Position numbers and translations under genes: made by a program
Assembly (NCBI RefSeq): GCF_003121485.1
Contig: NZ_QAVX01000002.1
Location: forward strand, 338,454 to 402,453
Direction of reading: 5' to 3'
Source: Dyella sp. C11
GTDB lineage: Bacteria; Pseudomonadota; Gammaproteobacteria; Xanthomonadales; Rhodanobacteraceae
Length of the DNA stretch: 64,000 nucleotides
Part shown: piece after piece, positions 17,446 through 26,470 of the stretch
How positions within the stretch are numbered: position 1 is the first letter of the stretch
How the letters are laid out: each line of letters opens with the position of its first letter
The notes under the pieces: model-generated
Databases searched by the model: none
Seen by the model: the letters and a program-made list of their open reading frames with translations, nothing else
What the model was told of the DNA's origin: nothing

Positions 17446-18363
17446 TCAGAGATCCTGGTGGTACTGCACGTACGGCGTGCGCGACTGATCCGGCTCCGGA
17501 CCCATCGGCGTGTTGACGCCGCTGCCCGACGACCACAGGTTCTGCGCGCCCACGCTCAGCTGGCCCTGCCACGGCAAACGCCACGTCACACCGAGATCGA
17601 TGCTGTTCCAGCGACGATCCGGGTTGTACGCATTGCCCGGCATGCCCGCTTCCGGTGCCATCGAACGGCCGACGATGCTGCCGCTCAGCGAACCATGATC
17701 CACACCGAAACTCACGGCCTTCTGGTCGAGTGCATTGGTACCGAGCAAATTGCCCGGCAACAAGCGAACGCGACCCACGCTGGCGCCCAGATCGATGCCG
17801 CTCTTTCCATCCAGAGCCACGCGGCCGCGCGCGTTGAGCTGCGTGCTGCTGTCGAAACCGGAAAGACCATTCACGCCCGGCATGGCACCCGGCAACAGGC
17901 GCGGCAATGTGGCGGCACCCTGCACGTTGTCGGTACCGACGCTCAGACCCAGCGAGTAATGGCCATCGCTGTACGTCGCACCCACTTCGCTGCCGATGAT
18001 GCGCGGCGCCTGGTTGTTCGCCCAGTTGTGCTCGCTTACGCCAACGTGAGCCTGCACATTGGGAGCAATGCCGTATTTGATGTCGGAGGACTGCACGGTC
18101 GCCGAATCCACCGCGCGGAACTGCAGCGGCGAGTCGGTGATCTGCGAGGAAGCCAGCGAATCGCTGTTCGACTGCAAGGACAGCCAGCGGCCATCCGAGC
18201 CCCGCCACAGCAACGTGCCGGTGTTCGCGCCGCCCTGCGTCTGGTCCGCCGTCTGCTGCGACAGCAGGCGACCGGCTGCGCTGTACGAATCACTGGCCGC
18301 AGTCTGCCCTGCCGCGACAAACGGCATGAGCAACAGTGGCAATGACAGGTACAGACGACGCAT
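17446..18363 (-). CDS. Exported protein of unknown function, beta-strand rich
   Basis: A 305-residue protein with a signal peptide (MRRLYLSLPLLLMPFVAAGQTAA, cleavage near AAG or QTA). The mature part is rich in Ser, Gly, Asn and Gln, with alternating hydrophobic strands such as YSLGLSVGT, GIDLGASVGRVRLLPGN and SIDLGVTWRLPW, and ends in YVQYHQDL. The strands resemble an outer-membrane beta-barrel, but the last residue is Leu rather than the usual Phe. I do not recognise a named family. The start was taken at the ATG at 18363, where the signal peptide begins; the frame extends to 18444 without adding sensible sequence. It is convergent with the DUF4097 gene, and no operon partner is visible. 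Confidence 0.6.
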   Translation of the reverse strand: MRRLYLSLPLLLMPFVAAGQTAASDSYSAAGRLLSQQTADQTQGGANTGTLLWRGSDGRWLSLQSNSDSLASSQITDSPLQFRAVDSATVQSSDIKYGIAPNVQAHVGVSEHNWANNQAPRIIGSEVGATYSDGHYSLGLSVGTDNVQGAATLPRLLPGAMPGVNGLSGFDSSTQLNARGRVALDGKSGIDLGASVGRVRLLPGNLLGTNALDQKAVSFGVDHGSLSGSIVGRSMAPEAGMPGNAYNPDRRWNSIDLGVTWRLPWQGQLSVGAQNLWSSGSGVNTPMGPEPDQSRTPYVQYHQDL

Positions 18364-18625
18364 GAACGCGAAAACCCCCGCGATACGTTGAACGGGAAAC
18401 GTGTTCGCCCCCTCCCAGAGACGAGTTAGGTCTAACGATACCACGTTTTACTTTTTGCTAACACCAGGATTCCGGATTTGTGAGCCAGCTCTCCCGGGCT
18501 TTCATCACAAATTTTTGACATCTTGGAATCGAATAGGTTCCCGGTTCACGGAGCTGGCGACAAAGCTGAATGGAGGCGATATATAGTCGTACCTGTCGAC
18601 AAAGTACGGATTTACCCCGCGGCTG
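18364..18625. other. Divergent intergenic region, no gene seen
   Basis: The 260 bases between two divergent genes are AT-richer than their surroundings, especially 18430-18540. They probably contain both promoters. I see no convincing riboswitch, tRNA or small open frame. Confidence 0.4.
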
Positions 18626-21523
18626 ATGACTTCGGTCCCTTCCAGCAATATGCCCGCGTGGCCTGCTGACAGCGCCGTCGCTGCCATGCATGCCGCCGTG
18701 GAGCGGCTCTTCCGCGCGGCCGATGCGGCCAGCGTGGCGGAGATCTGTGAAGTCATGCTGCGCGACCTGGGCATCGAGGGTCGCCTGCACTGGCGACTGC
18801 TGGGCGACACGGAAGCGCCGACCGAGCACCTCACGCAGCTGGACCTGGCCGAAGATCCGCAGGGCCTGCGCTCGCTGGTGCTGGCGCTGCCCACGGGCAC
18901 GATCTCCGATCCGATGAGAGAGAACCTCTCGTGGATTGGCCGCCTGGTCGCGGGCCGTTTGCGACAGCTCGCCGAAACATCCCGGCTTTACGAGGCCATC
19001 TCTCGCCTCGCGCTGGCCGAGCGCCTGCAGCGAGCGCTCTACGCCATTGCCGACCAGGCGGGTGCCGAGCACAACATGACCGAGATGATGCACTCGCTGC
19101 ACGCGATTCTCGGCAGCCTGATGTACGCGGAAAATTTCTACATCGCGTTGTACGACGCAGCCACCGACACGGTGCGCTTCCCGTACTACGTCGACACGAT
19201 GGACAAGGAACCGCCCTCGCCCGACGAGTCGGTTCCGTTGCAGGACATGCGTTACAGCCTCACCTGGAACCTGCTTCAGGGCGGCCAGGCGATCATGGGC
19301 TCCGTGGCCGAGCTCACCGAGCAATTCAAGGGACGCTTCGTGTTGCTCGGCCCCGTGTGCGAACACTGGCTCGGCGTGCCGCTGCTGCGCGATGGACGCG
19401 TGGTGGGCGGCATCGTGATGCAGAGCTATCGCGAGGACACGCATTACAGCGAACACGATCGCGAGCTGCTCAGTTACGTGGCCAAGCACGTGCAGACCGC
19501 GCTGGAACGGCGCGAAGCCCACGAGGAACTGGAGCGCCGCGTATCCAGCCGCACCGCCGCACTGCGTGAAGCCAACCGCGTGCTGCGCCAGCAGGTGCTG
19601 CAGCGCCAGCGTGGCGAACGCCTCCAGGCGGCACTGTTCCGCATCGCGGAGCTCGCCAACGCATCGGAAAGCATCGACAACTTCTACGCCGCCGTGCACC
19701 GCGTCATCGGCGGCCTGCTCTATGCCCGCAACTTCTATATCGCGCTGCTGGACGAAGAGCAGAAGACGCTGAGTTTTCCTTACTCCGTCGACGAATTCGA
19801 CACCGTGCGCCTGCCACGTGCGCATGGGCGCGGCGTGACGGAATTCGTGCTGCGCCATGCCAAGCCGTTGCTGGCCGATCCGGCGGAATTCGATCGCCTG
19901 CAGCAAGTGGGCGAAATCACCCATCGCGGTTCGCGTTCGGTCTGCTGGCTGGGCGTGCCGCTGGTGTGGGGCGACCGCGCGATGGGCGTGCTGGCGGTAC
20001 AGAGCTATTCGCCCGAGCACACGTACGACGTGCGGGACCAGGAGCTGCTGACCTTCGTGGGATACCACGTGGCGAACGCGCTGCAACGCAAGCACACCAC
20101 CGAATCGCTCAAGCAGGCTTATGCGAGCCTTGAGCGCCGCGTCACCGAGCGCACGCGCGCACTTGCACTCGCCAACCGCGACCTGCGCGAACAGATTGCC
20201 GAGCGCGAACGCGTCGAACGTCGCCTGAAGTACGAAACCCTGCACGACTCGCTCACCGGCCTGCCCAACCGCACCCTGTTGCTGCAGCGCCTGGAACAGG
20301 CACTCCAGCGCTACCACAGCGATGCGCAGGAGCTGTTCGCGGTGCTGTTCATCGACCTGGATCGCTTCAAGGTGATCAACGATTCGGTGGGCCACCTGGT
20401 GGGCGACGATCTGCTGTTCCAGGTGGGTGGCCGCATTCGCGCCTGCCTGAAGACGCGCGATGTCGTGGCGCGACTGGGTGGCGACGAATTCGCCGTGCTG
20501 GCCGAAGGCATCACCGATCCGAAGATGGCAATGCTGATCGCCGAGCGCATCATCGACGAACTGCAAACGCCGTTCCGCCTGGGTGCGAAGGAGATTTTCA
20601 CCTCCGCCTCGATCGGCATCGCGCTGCCCGGCCCGCATTACCAGCGGCCGGAAGAATTGCTGCGGGACGCCGACGCCGCGATGTATCGCGCAAAGGACGA
20701 AGGCCGTCACCGCGCGGCCGTGTTCGACGACCGCCTGCGCCGGGAAGCCTTGTCGCTGCTGGAAATGGAAGGCGACCTGCGCCGCGCGTTGAGCCGCAAC
20801 GAATTCGTACCGTTCTATCAGCCCATCGTGGCACTGCAGACGGGACGCACCGTGGGCTACGAAGCCTTGCTTCGCTGGCGCCATCCGGACCGCGGCCTGC
20901 TCACGCCCGGCGACTTCCTTGCGGTGGCCGAGGAAAGCGGCTGCGCGGAAAGCATCGACTGGCAGATTTTCGACCAGGTGTGCGCACAGGCCGAGGCGCT
21001 TGCCGGCACGGATGGCTTCGTCAGCATCAACGTGTCCGGTCGCCACTTCCGCTCGCTGGACCTGGACAAGCAGCTGCTGGATCTCATCCAGTCGCACCGC
21101 GTGCCGCCGCGCTGCCTGCGCATCGAGGTGACCGAACGCGCGTTGCTGGAAAACGCCATCCAGGTGAAGCGCATGCTGGACAACCTGCGCAGTCACGGCG
21201 TGAGCATCGCGCTGGACGATTTCGGCACCGGCTACTCGTCACTGAGCTACCTGCACCAGTACCCGATCGAAACGCTGAAGATCGACCGCTCCTTCATCGT
21301 GGAATTGCCACGCGAAGGCGGGCACGGTGCAGCGGTGGTGCGCGCCATCCAGGCACTGGCCAACTCGCTGCAGATGCAGGTGATTGCCGAAGGCATCGAG
21401 GACGAGGATCAGCGCGAGGCGCTGCTGCGCATCGGTTGCCGCTATGGGCAGGGTTTCCTGTTCGCCACGCCGAAGATGGCCGAAGTGTGGCTGCAGCGTG
21501 AGCATCACTTCGCGTTGCCGTAG
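18626..21523 (+). CDS. GAF-GAF-GGDEF-EAL c-di-GMP signalling protein
   Basis: A 965-residue cytoplasmic protein. Two GAF-type sensor domains lie at roughly 120-300 and 330-490. They are alike in sequence (EHWLGVPLLRDGRVVGGIV and VCWLGVPLVWGDRAMGVLA) and each is followed by a coiled coil of the EERRVS/ERRVTERT type. The GGDEF domain has an intact motif at 618-622, and the EAL domain carries EAL at 746-748, a later NVSG motif and DDFGTGYSSLSYL. Both enzymatic halves look active, so it may make or break down c-di-GMP depending on the GAF ligand. The inhibitory site before GGDEF reads KTRD instead of RxxD, so product inhibition through that site is probably lost. No membrane segment is seen. Confidence 0.93.
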   Translation: MTSVPSSNMPAWPADSAVAAMHAAVERLFRAADAASVAEICEVMLRDLGIEGRLHWRLLGDTEAPTEHLTQLDLAEDPQGLRSLVLALPTGTISDPMRENLSWIGRLVAGRLRQLAETSRLYEAISRLALAERLQRALYAIADQAGAEHNMTEMMHSLHAILGSLMYAENFYIALYDAATDTVRFPYYVDTMDKEPPSPDESVPLQDMRYSLTWNLLQGGQAIMGSVAELTEQFKGRFVLLGPVCEHWLGVPLLRDGRVVGGIVMQSYREDTHYSEHDRELLSYVAKHVQTALERREAHEELERRVSSRTAALREANRVLRQQVLQRQRGERLQAALFRIAELANASESIDNFYAAVHRVIGGLLYARNFYIALLDEEQKTLSFPYSVDEFDTVRLPRAHGRGVTEFVLRHAKPLLADPAEFDRLQQVGEITHRGSRSVCWLGVPLVWGDRAMGVLAVQSYSPEHTYDVRDQELLTFVGYHVANALQRKHTTESLKQAYASLERRVTERTRALALANRDLREQIAERERVERRLKYETLHDSLTGLPNRTLLLQRLEQALQRYHSDAQELFAVLFIDLDRFKVINDSVGHLVGDDLLFQVGGRIRACLKTRDVVARLGGDEFAVLAEGITDPKMAMLIAERIIDELQTPFRLGAKEIFTSASIGIALPGPHYQRPEELLRDADAAMYRAKDEGRHRAAVFDDRLRREALSLLEMEGDLRRALSRNEFVPFYQPIVALQTGRTVGYEALLRWRHPDRGLLTPGDFLAVAEESGCAESIDWQIFDQVCAQAEALAGTDGFVSINVSGRHFRSLDLDKQLLDLIQSHRVPPRCLRIEVTERALLENAIQVKRMLDNLRSHGVSIALDDFGTGYSSLSYLHQYPIETLKIDRSFIVELPREGGHGAAVVRAIQALANSLQMQVIAEGIEDEDQREALLRIGCRYGQGFLFATPKMAEVWLQREHHFALP

Positions 21524-21577
21524 CGCGGTGGCGCGACGCTACCTGCTTGTCGCTGGAAGACGTTGTGTATGCGCCCC

Positions 21578-21737
21578 GCCCGTCATTCCGGCGCAGGCCG
21601 GAATCCAGCGGCGTTACGGCCTGGTTTTCGCGATGCCGCGACGTGCTTTTCCTAGCGACGAGCTGACATCGACGAGACTGAATGACCAGCCTTTCGGCTG
21701 TTGAGAAGCACCTCCGGCCTGCGCCGGAATGACGGGC
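21578..21737. repeat. REP-type element pair with 25-bp perfect inverted arms
   Basis: The left arm at 21578-21602 and the right arm at 21713-21737 are exact reverse complements (25 bp), and each arm contains its own small palindrome (CCGGCGCAGGCCGG). About 110 bases lie between them. The same element type occurs at 40.7 kb. It sits between a plus-strand stop and a minus-strand stop, directly before a terminator. Confidence 0.8.
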
Positions 21738-21740
21738 AAG

Positions 21741-21776
21741 AAAAAAGCCGACGCTTCTCAGCGCCGGCTTTTTTTC
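21741..21776. terminator. Bidirectional terminator between convergent genes
   Basis: Six A residues, the stem GCCGACGCT / AGCGCCGGC (one mismatch) and seven T residues. It can serve both the GGDEF-EAL gene and hslO. Confidence 0.8.
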
Positions 21777-21793
21777 ACAGTAGCGCAACGTCG

Positions 21794-22693
21794 TTACTGC
21801 GCCGTATGCGGTGCCGTCGCGCCCGGGCTCACGCTCAGCAAGTGCTCCGCATCGATGCGATCGAACGTGTAGCGCTGCGCGCAGAATTCGCAGATCACTT
21901 CGATCTCGCCTTCGCGTGCTTCCAACGCCGCTTCCACTTCATCGCGACCCAGCGAGCGCAGCACAGCCTCCACGCGCTCACGCGTGCAGCTGCAACCGAA
22001 CGCCAGCGGTCGGGGATCGAACAGGCGCACGGATTCCTCGTGATAGAGGCGATACAGCAACTGCTCCGGCGGCGTGGCCAGCAACTCTTGCGCACTCAAC
22101 GTGGCGGTAAGGTGCTGGATGCGCGTCCAGGCGTCTTCGTCTTCAACGGCATCGTGGCCACCTTCGTCAGGCAGCTTCTGGAGCATCAGGCCGACCGCAT
22201 GCTCGCCGTCGGCAGCCAGCACGATACGCGCCGGCAGCTGCTCGGACTGGCCGAAATAGTTCTCCAGCGCGGAGGCAAGATCCGGATGCTGCAAATCCAC
22301 CAGGCCCTGATAACGCTGGCCACGCTCGGCGTTGCCGATGGTGATCGCCATGATGGCGTCCGGCATGGCAGCCAGATCGAGCGTCTCGGGCAGCGGATCG
22401 TTCCAGCGCGCCAGACCGCGCAGGCGGCCCTGGTCGGTGCATTCGGCGAACAACAGCCGCAGCGGGCCGCTGCTCTTCAGTTCCACCGAAAGCGCGCCAT
22501 CAAGCTTGATGTTGCCCGTCAGCAGCGCGCTGGCGGCCAGCGTCTGGCCAAGCACGGAGCGCAGCGCTCCGGGATAGGCGGCACGGCCGGCGACTTCTCG
22601 CCACGCCGGGCCAAGACGCACAAGCACGCCGCGCACGCCGGCGCGCTCGAGCATGAAACGATGCAGCACATCTTCGACAAGCACGGTTTCCAC
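21794..22693 (-). CDS. hslO: Hsp33 redox-regulated chaperone
   Basis: Hsp33 is a cytoplasmic holdase that becomes active when oxidants and heat release its zinc. The protein has 299 residues, close to the family norm. The zinc centre is complete: Cys234 and Cys236 (CSC) and Cys268 and Cys271 (CEFC). The N-terminal core carries family features such as LTGNIKLDG and the substrate region around GNAERGQRYQGLV. The start is GTG at 22693, supported by GAGAGG eight bases upstream. It is divergent from mtgA, with about 130 bases between them. Confidence 0.95.
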   Translation of the reverse strand: METVLVEDVLHRFMLERAGVRGVLVRLGPAWREVAGRAAYPGALRSVLGQTLAASALLTGNIKLDGALSVELKSSGPLRLLFAECTDQGRLRGLARWNDPLPETLDLAAMPDAIMAITIGNAERGQRYQGLVDLQHPDLASALENYFGQSEQLPARIVLAADGEHAVGLMLQKLPDEGGHDAVEDEDAWTRIQHLTATLSAQELLATPPEQLLYRLYHEESVRLFDPRPLAFGCSCTRERVEAVLRSLGRDEVEAALEAREGEIEVICEFCAQRYTFDRIDAEHLLSVSPGATAPHTAQ

Positions 22694-22824
22694 GGAAGGG
22701 ACCTCTCAAGAGCAATCCCCCTACATGGGGGCGCCTGCATCCGGGCACAACAACCGCCGTTGCAGGCTTTCGGGGACGGGGGTGGCGCCTCCTATACTGC
22801 CGCCAATCCTGTTCAAGCGCCGCC

Positions 22825-23565
22825 ATGACTTCACGACGCCCGCTCGCCGTTCGCCTGCTCCGTCTCATTGCCCTGTTCGCCATTGTCTGGCTGGCCGTCA
22901 GCTGGCTGGCGGTGCTGATCCTTCGGTTCGTGCCGCCGCGGACCGCGGCGACCATGCTGGAGCGCCAGGCCGGCGCGCTCATCCGCGGCGAGAAAGACTT
23001 CCGACTGCAGCATCGCTGGGTGTCGTGGAATGACGTGTCGCCTTACGTGCCGCTGGCCATGGTGGCGGGTGAAGACCAGAAATTCCCGTTCCATCATGGC
23101 TTCGACTTCGATTCCATCCAGCTGGCGATGGACGCGGCGGATGAAGGCCGTCGTTTGCGCGGTGCCAGCACGATCAGCCAGCAGACGGCGAAGAACCTGT
23201 TCCTGTGGAACGGCCGCAGCTTCGTTCGCAAAGGCCTGGAAGCCTATTTCACCGTGCTGATCGAGCTGACCTGGCCCAAGCAGCGCATCCTTGAGGTGTA
23301 CATGAACATTGCCGAGCTGGGTGACGGCATCTATGGCGTGGGCGCGGCGAGCGATGCGTTCTTCCACACCCCGCCGGCACGACTCAGCGCCGCACAGGCG
23401 GCACGCCTGGCCGCCGTGCTGCCCAGCCCCCGGCGCTTCCACGCCGACCACCCCACCGCGTACGTGCAGAGCCGTGCCAACTGGATCCAGCAGCAGATGG
23501 GGCAGCTGGGCGGTCCGGCTTATTTGCAGGCCCGACAGGCGCCGCGTGATACGCGTCGCCGTTGA
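22825..23565 (+). CDS. mtgA: Monofunctional biosynthetic peptidoglycan transglycosylase
   Basis: MtgA polymerises lipid II into glycan strands at the inner membrane. The protein has 246 residues: one N-terminal membrane anchor (about 13-36) and then a GT51 transglycosylase domain. The catalytic glutamate lies in VAGEDQKFPFHHGFD near residue 87. The other GT51 motifs are GASTISQQTAKNLFLW, KGLEAYFTVLIELTWPKQRILEVYMNIAE and the closing region SAAQAARLAAVLPSPRRF. There is no transpeptidase domain, which separates it from class A PBPs. It begins a run of plus-strand genes; the next starts 66 bases later. Confidence 0.95.
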   Translation: MTSRRPLAVRLLRLIALFAIVWLAVSWLAVLILRFVPPRTAATMLERQAGALIRGEKDFRLQHRWVSWNDVSPYVPLAMVAGEDQKFPFHHGFDFDSIQLAMDAADEGRRLRGASTISQQTAKNLFLWNGRSFVRKGLEAYFTVLIELTWPKQRILEVYMNIAELGDGIYGVGAASDAFFHTPPARLSAAQAARLAAVLPSPRRFHADHPTAYVQSRANWIQQQMGQLGGPAYLQARQAPRDTRRR

Positions 23566-23631
23566 TACCCTCGCCGTGTCATCGCGCGTGCACTAGCATT
23601 TGCCGACTTTCCGGGGAAATCCGCCGCTGCC

Positions 23632-24570
23632 ATGCCACGCCTTACCGTCGTCGTGCCTGCCTACAACGAGGCAGCCGTTCTGGAAATCTTCCACGCCCGG
23701 CTTGGCCGCGTGCTCGACGAGCTCCCGCTGGACTGCGAAGTGCTGTACATCGACGACGGCAGCAGCGACAACACCTGGCAGCTGATCGAAGACCTCGCCG
23801 CGCGTGACGCCCGCACAAGCGCGCTCAAGCTCTCGCGCAACTTTGGCAAGGAGGCCGCCCTGACGGCAGGCCTGGATCACGTGGATGCCGATGCCGCCGT
23901 GGTCATCGATGCCGACCTGCAGGATCCGCCCGAGCTGATCCCTTCGCTGGTGGAGCGTTGGCGCGAGGGTTTCGACGTCGTCTACGCCACCCGCACCGCC
24001 CGCGAGGGCGAAACCGGTTTCAAGCGTTTCACCTCGGCCCTGTTCTACCGCAGCATGGAACGCGTGTCCGACACGCGCGTGCCGCGCGACACCGGCGACT
24101 TTCGCCTGTTGTCGCGCCGCGCGCTGGATGCGTTGCGCCAGCTGCGCGAGCGCCAGCGCTTCATGAAGGGCCTGTTTACCTGGATCGGTTATCGGCAAAC
24201 GGCCGTCTACTACCTGCGTGAGCCGCGCCAGGCCGGCACCACCAAATGGAACTACTGGCGCCTGCTGCAGCTGGCCATCGAGGGCTTCACCTCGTTCTCC
24301 ACGGCGCCCTTGCGGCTGGCGACATGGGTGGGCGTACTGGCGTCGCTGTTGGCGTTCCTTTACGGCGCATGGGTGTTCGGCAAGGCGCTGTTCTTCGGCG
24401 ACCCGGTGCACGGTTACCCGTCGCTGATGGTGGTCATCCTGTTCATGGGCGGCGTGCAGTTGCTGGCCCTGGGCGTGATCGGCGAGTACCTGGGTCGCAA
24501 CTACGCCGAGAGCAAGCAGCGGCCGCTCTATTTCATCGAAGAACGTCGCTCGGCCCGCGCCAAACGGTAA
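23632..24570 (+). CDS. Polyprenyl-phosphate glycosyltransferase, GT2 (DPM1/GtrB/ArnC-like)
   Basis: A 312-residue membrane-associated GT2 enzyme. The GT-A domain starts with LTVVVPAYNEAAVLEIF and has the nucleotide-sugar/metal motif DADLQDPPE near residue 87. Two C-terminal membrane segments (about 230-252 and 264-288) end in the family tail IGEYLGRNYAESKQRPLYFIEE. Such enzymes transfer a sugar from a nucleotide donor to polyprenyl phosphate for later use outside the inner membrane. Exact sugar specificity cannot be read. It stands alone rather than beside gtrA or arnT, though a GtrA-type protein is encoded at 58.8 kb. Confidence 0.88.
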   Translation: MPRLTVVVPAYNEAAVLEIFHARLGRVLDELPLDCEVLYIDDGSSDNTWQLIEDLAARDARTSALKLSRNFGKEAALTAGLDHVDADAAVVIDADLQDPPELIPSLVERWREGFDVVYATRTAREGETGFKRFTSALFYRSMERVSDTRVPRDTGDFRLLSRRALDALRQLRERQRFMKGLFTWIGYRQTAVYYLREPRQAGTTKWNYWRLLQLAIEGFTSFSTAPLRLATWVGVLASLLAFLYGAWVFGKALFFGDPVHGYPSLMVVILFMGGVQLLALGVIGEYLGRNYAESKQRPLYFIEERRSARAKR

Positions 24571-24657
24571 CGCTTCACACCGGGCCAACACCCTGTGGGC
24601 ACGGCGGCGGTAGACTGCCACCCTGCGCTTCCATCCTCACTGGCAGGAGGTTCAAGC

Positions 24658-25086
24658 ATGCGACAGGTCAAGCATTTGCTGGAGAGCAAGGGCACGGACG
24701 TCTTCAGCATCGCACCGGACACGCCCGTACTCGAAGCGATCAAGCACATGGCGGAGCGCCGCGTGGGCGCGTTGCTGGTGATGCGCGACGACAGGCTGGT
24801 GGGCATCGTTTCCGAACGCGACTATGCGCGGAAGGTGATCCTGCAGGGTCGCTCCTCGGCACAGACCGCCGTCTCCGAAATCATGAGCAGCCCGGCGCTG
24901 ACGGTGGGCCCGGATACCGACGTGTTCGACTGCATGCGCCTGTGCACCGACAGCCGCATCCGCCACCTGCCGGTGGTGAGCGGCGAGCGCGTGGTAGGCG
25001 TGATTTCGATTGGCGACCTGGTGAAGGAAGTGATCGACGCGCAGGCCGAGCAGATCGAGCAGCTGCAGCGTTACATCACCAGCTGA
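24658..25086 (+). CDS. CBS-domain pair protein
   Basis: A 142-residue protein made of two CBS domains (about 8-65 and 75-132), the adenine-nucleotide-binding Bateman module. Typical CBS sequence is seen at VGALLVMRDDRLVGIVSERDYARKV and IRHLPVVSGERVVGVISIGDLVKEVI. There is no attached enzyme or transporter domain, so it likely acts as a stand-alone sensor for AMP, ATP or SAM-like ligands. AGGAGG a few bases before the ATG is a strong ribosome site and fixes the start. It converges on the transporter gene, whose stop is seven bases beyond. Confidence 0.9.
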   Translation: MRQVKHLLESKGTDVFSIAPDTPVLEAIKHMAERRVGALLVMRDDRLVGIVSERDYARKVILQGRSSAQTAVSEIMSSPALTVGPDTDVFDCMRLCTDSRIRHLPVVSGERVVGVISIGDLVKEVIDAQAEQIEQLQRYITS

Positions 25087-25093
25087 ACGTGAC

Positions 25094-26464
25094 TCAGGCG
25101 CCAGCGGCATCCGCTTGCCGCTGGCCCTTATCGGCGCCCGCCTGCGCGTTGGCGCTCGTCTCTGGCAGCAGGTCCGGCGAGCGTGATACGCGTGAGGAAA
25201 CCCAAGTAGCAACCACGGAAACACCTGCGCCAATGGCGGCCATGCCTGTAGCGGCCATACCCAGCGCACCCAGCCATTTGACGCCACTGGTGACCACCAG
25301 GTCGCCGAAGCGCCAGATCGCCGTCTCCACGAAATTCTTGCCCTTGTAGCGCGTCTCGCGCGGCACGCGGGTGTAGAGCGAATCAGTGGCGGGCTTGGTC
25401 ATGCCGTAGGCGAAGCCGCGTGAGCCCACCATCATCACTGCCAGCATGGGCACGGCGGCAATGCCGAAGACGCTGACCTTCCCGACGCCCAGCACCACCA
25501 CCAGCAGCAGCAACAGCAGGTTGACCAGCGACGCGGTAACCAACGCCCAGCCCGCGCCCCTGCGCACCAGCAGCCAGCGCGTCACGGTGAGTTGCAGCAC
25601 GGCACCGAGGATGTTGGTGGCCAGATCCAGGTCGAAATAGAAATCCGTGCGCGCCGCGCTCTGGGGATAGTGGACGTTGGTGTAGTCAGCCATCAGCGCA
25701 TAAGCCAGCGTGCCAATGCCATCGCCCAGCACCATCAGCACGGCCATGTAGCGCAGGAACGGCCGCGTCCAAAGCTCCTTGATGCCCGCCCAGAGCGAAC
25801 CGCCGATAACTTCTTCATGCGCCCCTGTGGCGCAGTGGTCGTGGTTCGTGGAGAGCGTCAGCAACAACCCCAGCGCAACCAGCAGCGCTCCCGCCGATAC
25901 GACAAGCAGGGGCGGCATGCCGATGAAGCCGAGCAGCAGCTTGCCCAGCGATGGCCCGCAGATGGCACCGCCCATGCCGCCCAGCGCGATGATGGGAAAC
26001 ACGCGCTTGGCCTGCGCGCTCTGGAAGATGTCCGCCATCAGGCTCCAGAACAGCGACACCACGAACAGGTTGAACACGCTCAGCCAGACGTAGAACACCG
26101 AGCCCAACGCCAGGGCGCCGATGCGGTCCTGCATCACGAAGGCCGGCACGAAGGCCAGCATGCAGGCGATGAAAAAGCTGTAGCTGTAGCCGATCAGCCG
26201 TTTGCGCGGAAAGCGCGCCACCATGGCACCGAAGATGGGCGTGAGTATCAGCATCACGACGAACGTGATGGCGTAGAACAGCCACAGGTTCTTGGAGCCG
26301 ACCGCGCCGCCAAGTTGTTCGCGCAAGGCGCGGACGATGTAATAGGCCATCAGCACGAAGAAGAAGGCCACCGTCGCGAGGATCGTGGTGCGGCCTTCGT
26401 TCGCCGTGGCAAGTCGGGGGGTATTCACCGGCGTTTCCAGCGTGGGTCCCCTACAGACTAGCAT
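25094..26464 (-). CDS. MFS-type or ATP/ADP-translocase-like membrane carrier
   Basis: A polytopic carrier of about 456 residues with around 12 membrane segments. The sequence near the N-terminus (FFFVLMAYYIVRALREQLGG) and the C-terminal stretch MTKPATDSLYTRVPRETRYKGKNFVETAIWR resemble bacterial members of the ATP:ADP antiporter / NTP-NDP exchange transporter group (COG3202), which share the MFS fold. In free-living bacteria these are not proven nucleotide exchangers. The start is uncertain. ATG 26464 lies only six bases from the divergent gene, and GTG 26428, preceded by a GGAAA, leaves more promoter room. The assignment to the translocase group is from memory of the family pattern. Confidence 0.7.
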   Translation of the reverse strand: MLVCRGPTLETPVNTPRLATANEGRTTILATVAFFFVLMAYYIVRALREQLGGAVGSKNLWLFYAITFVVMLILTPIFGAMVARFPRKRLIGYSYSFFIACMLAFVPAFVMQDRIGALALGSVFYVWLSVFNLFVVSLFWSLMADIFQSAQAKRVFPIIALGGMGGAICGPSLGKLLLGFIGMPPLLVVSAGALLVALGLLLTLSTNHDHCATGAHEEVIGGSLWAGIKELWTRPFLRYMAVLMVLGDGIGTLAYALMADYTNVHYPQSAARTDFYFDLDLATNILGAVLQLTVTRWLLVRRGAGWALVTASLVNLLLLLLVVVLGVGKVSVFGIAAVPMLAVMMVGSRGFAYGMTKPATDSLYTRVPRETRYKGKNFVETAIWRFGDLVVTSGVKWLGALGMAATGMAAIGAGVSVVATWVSSRVSRSPDLLPETSANAQAGADKGQRQADAAGA

Positions 26465-26470
26465 GGCGAT

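Noticed and set aside
18458-21196. Open frame of about 900 codons opposite the GGDEF-EAL gene
   Set aside because: Same reason: low-complexity His/Gln/Arg/Val composition, no ribosome site, and full overlap with a convincing gene.
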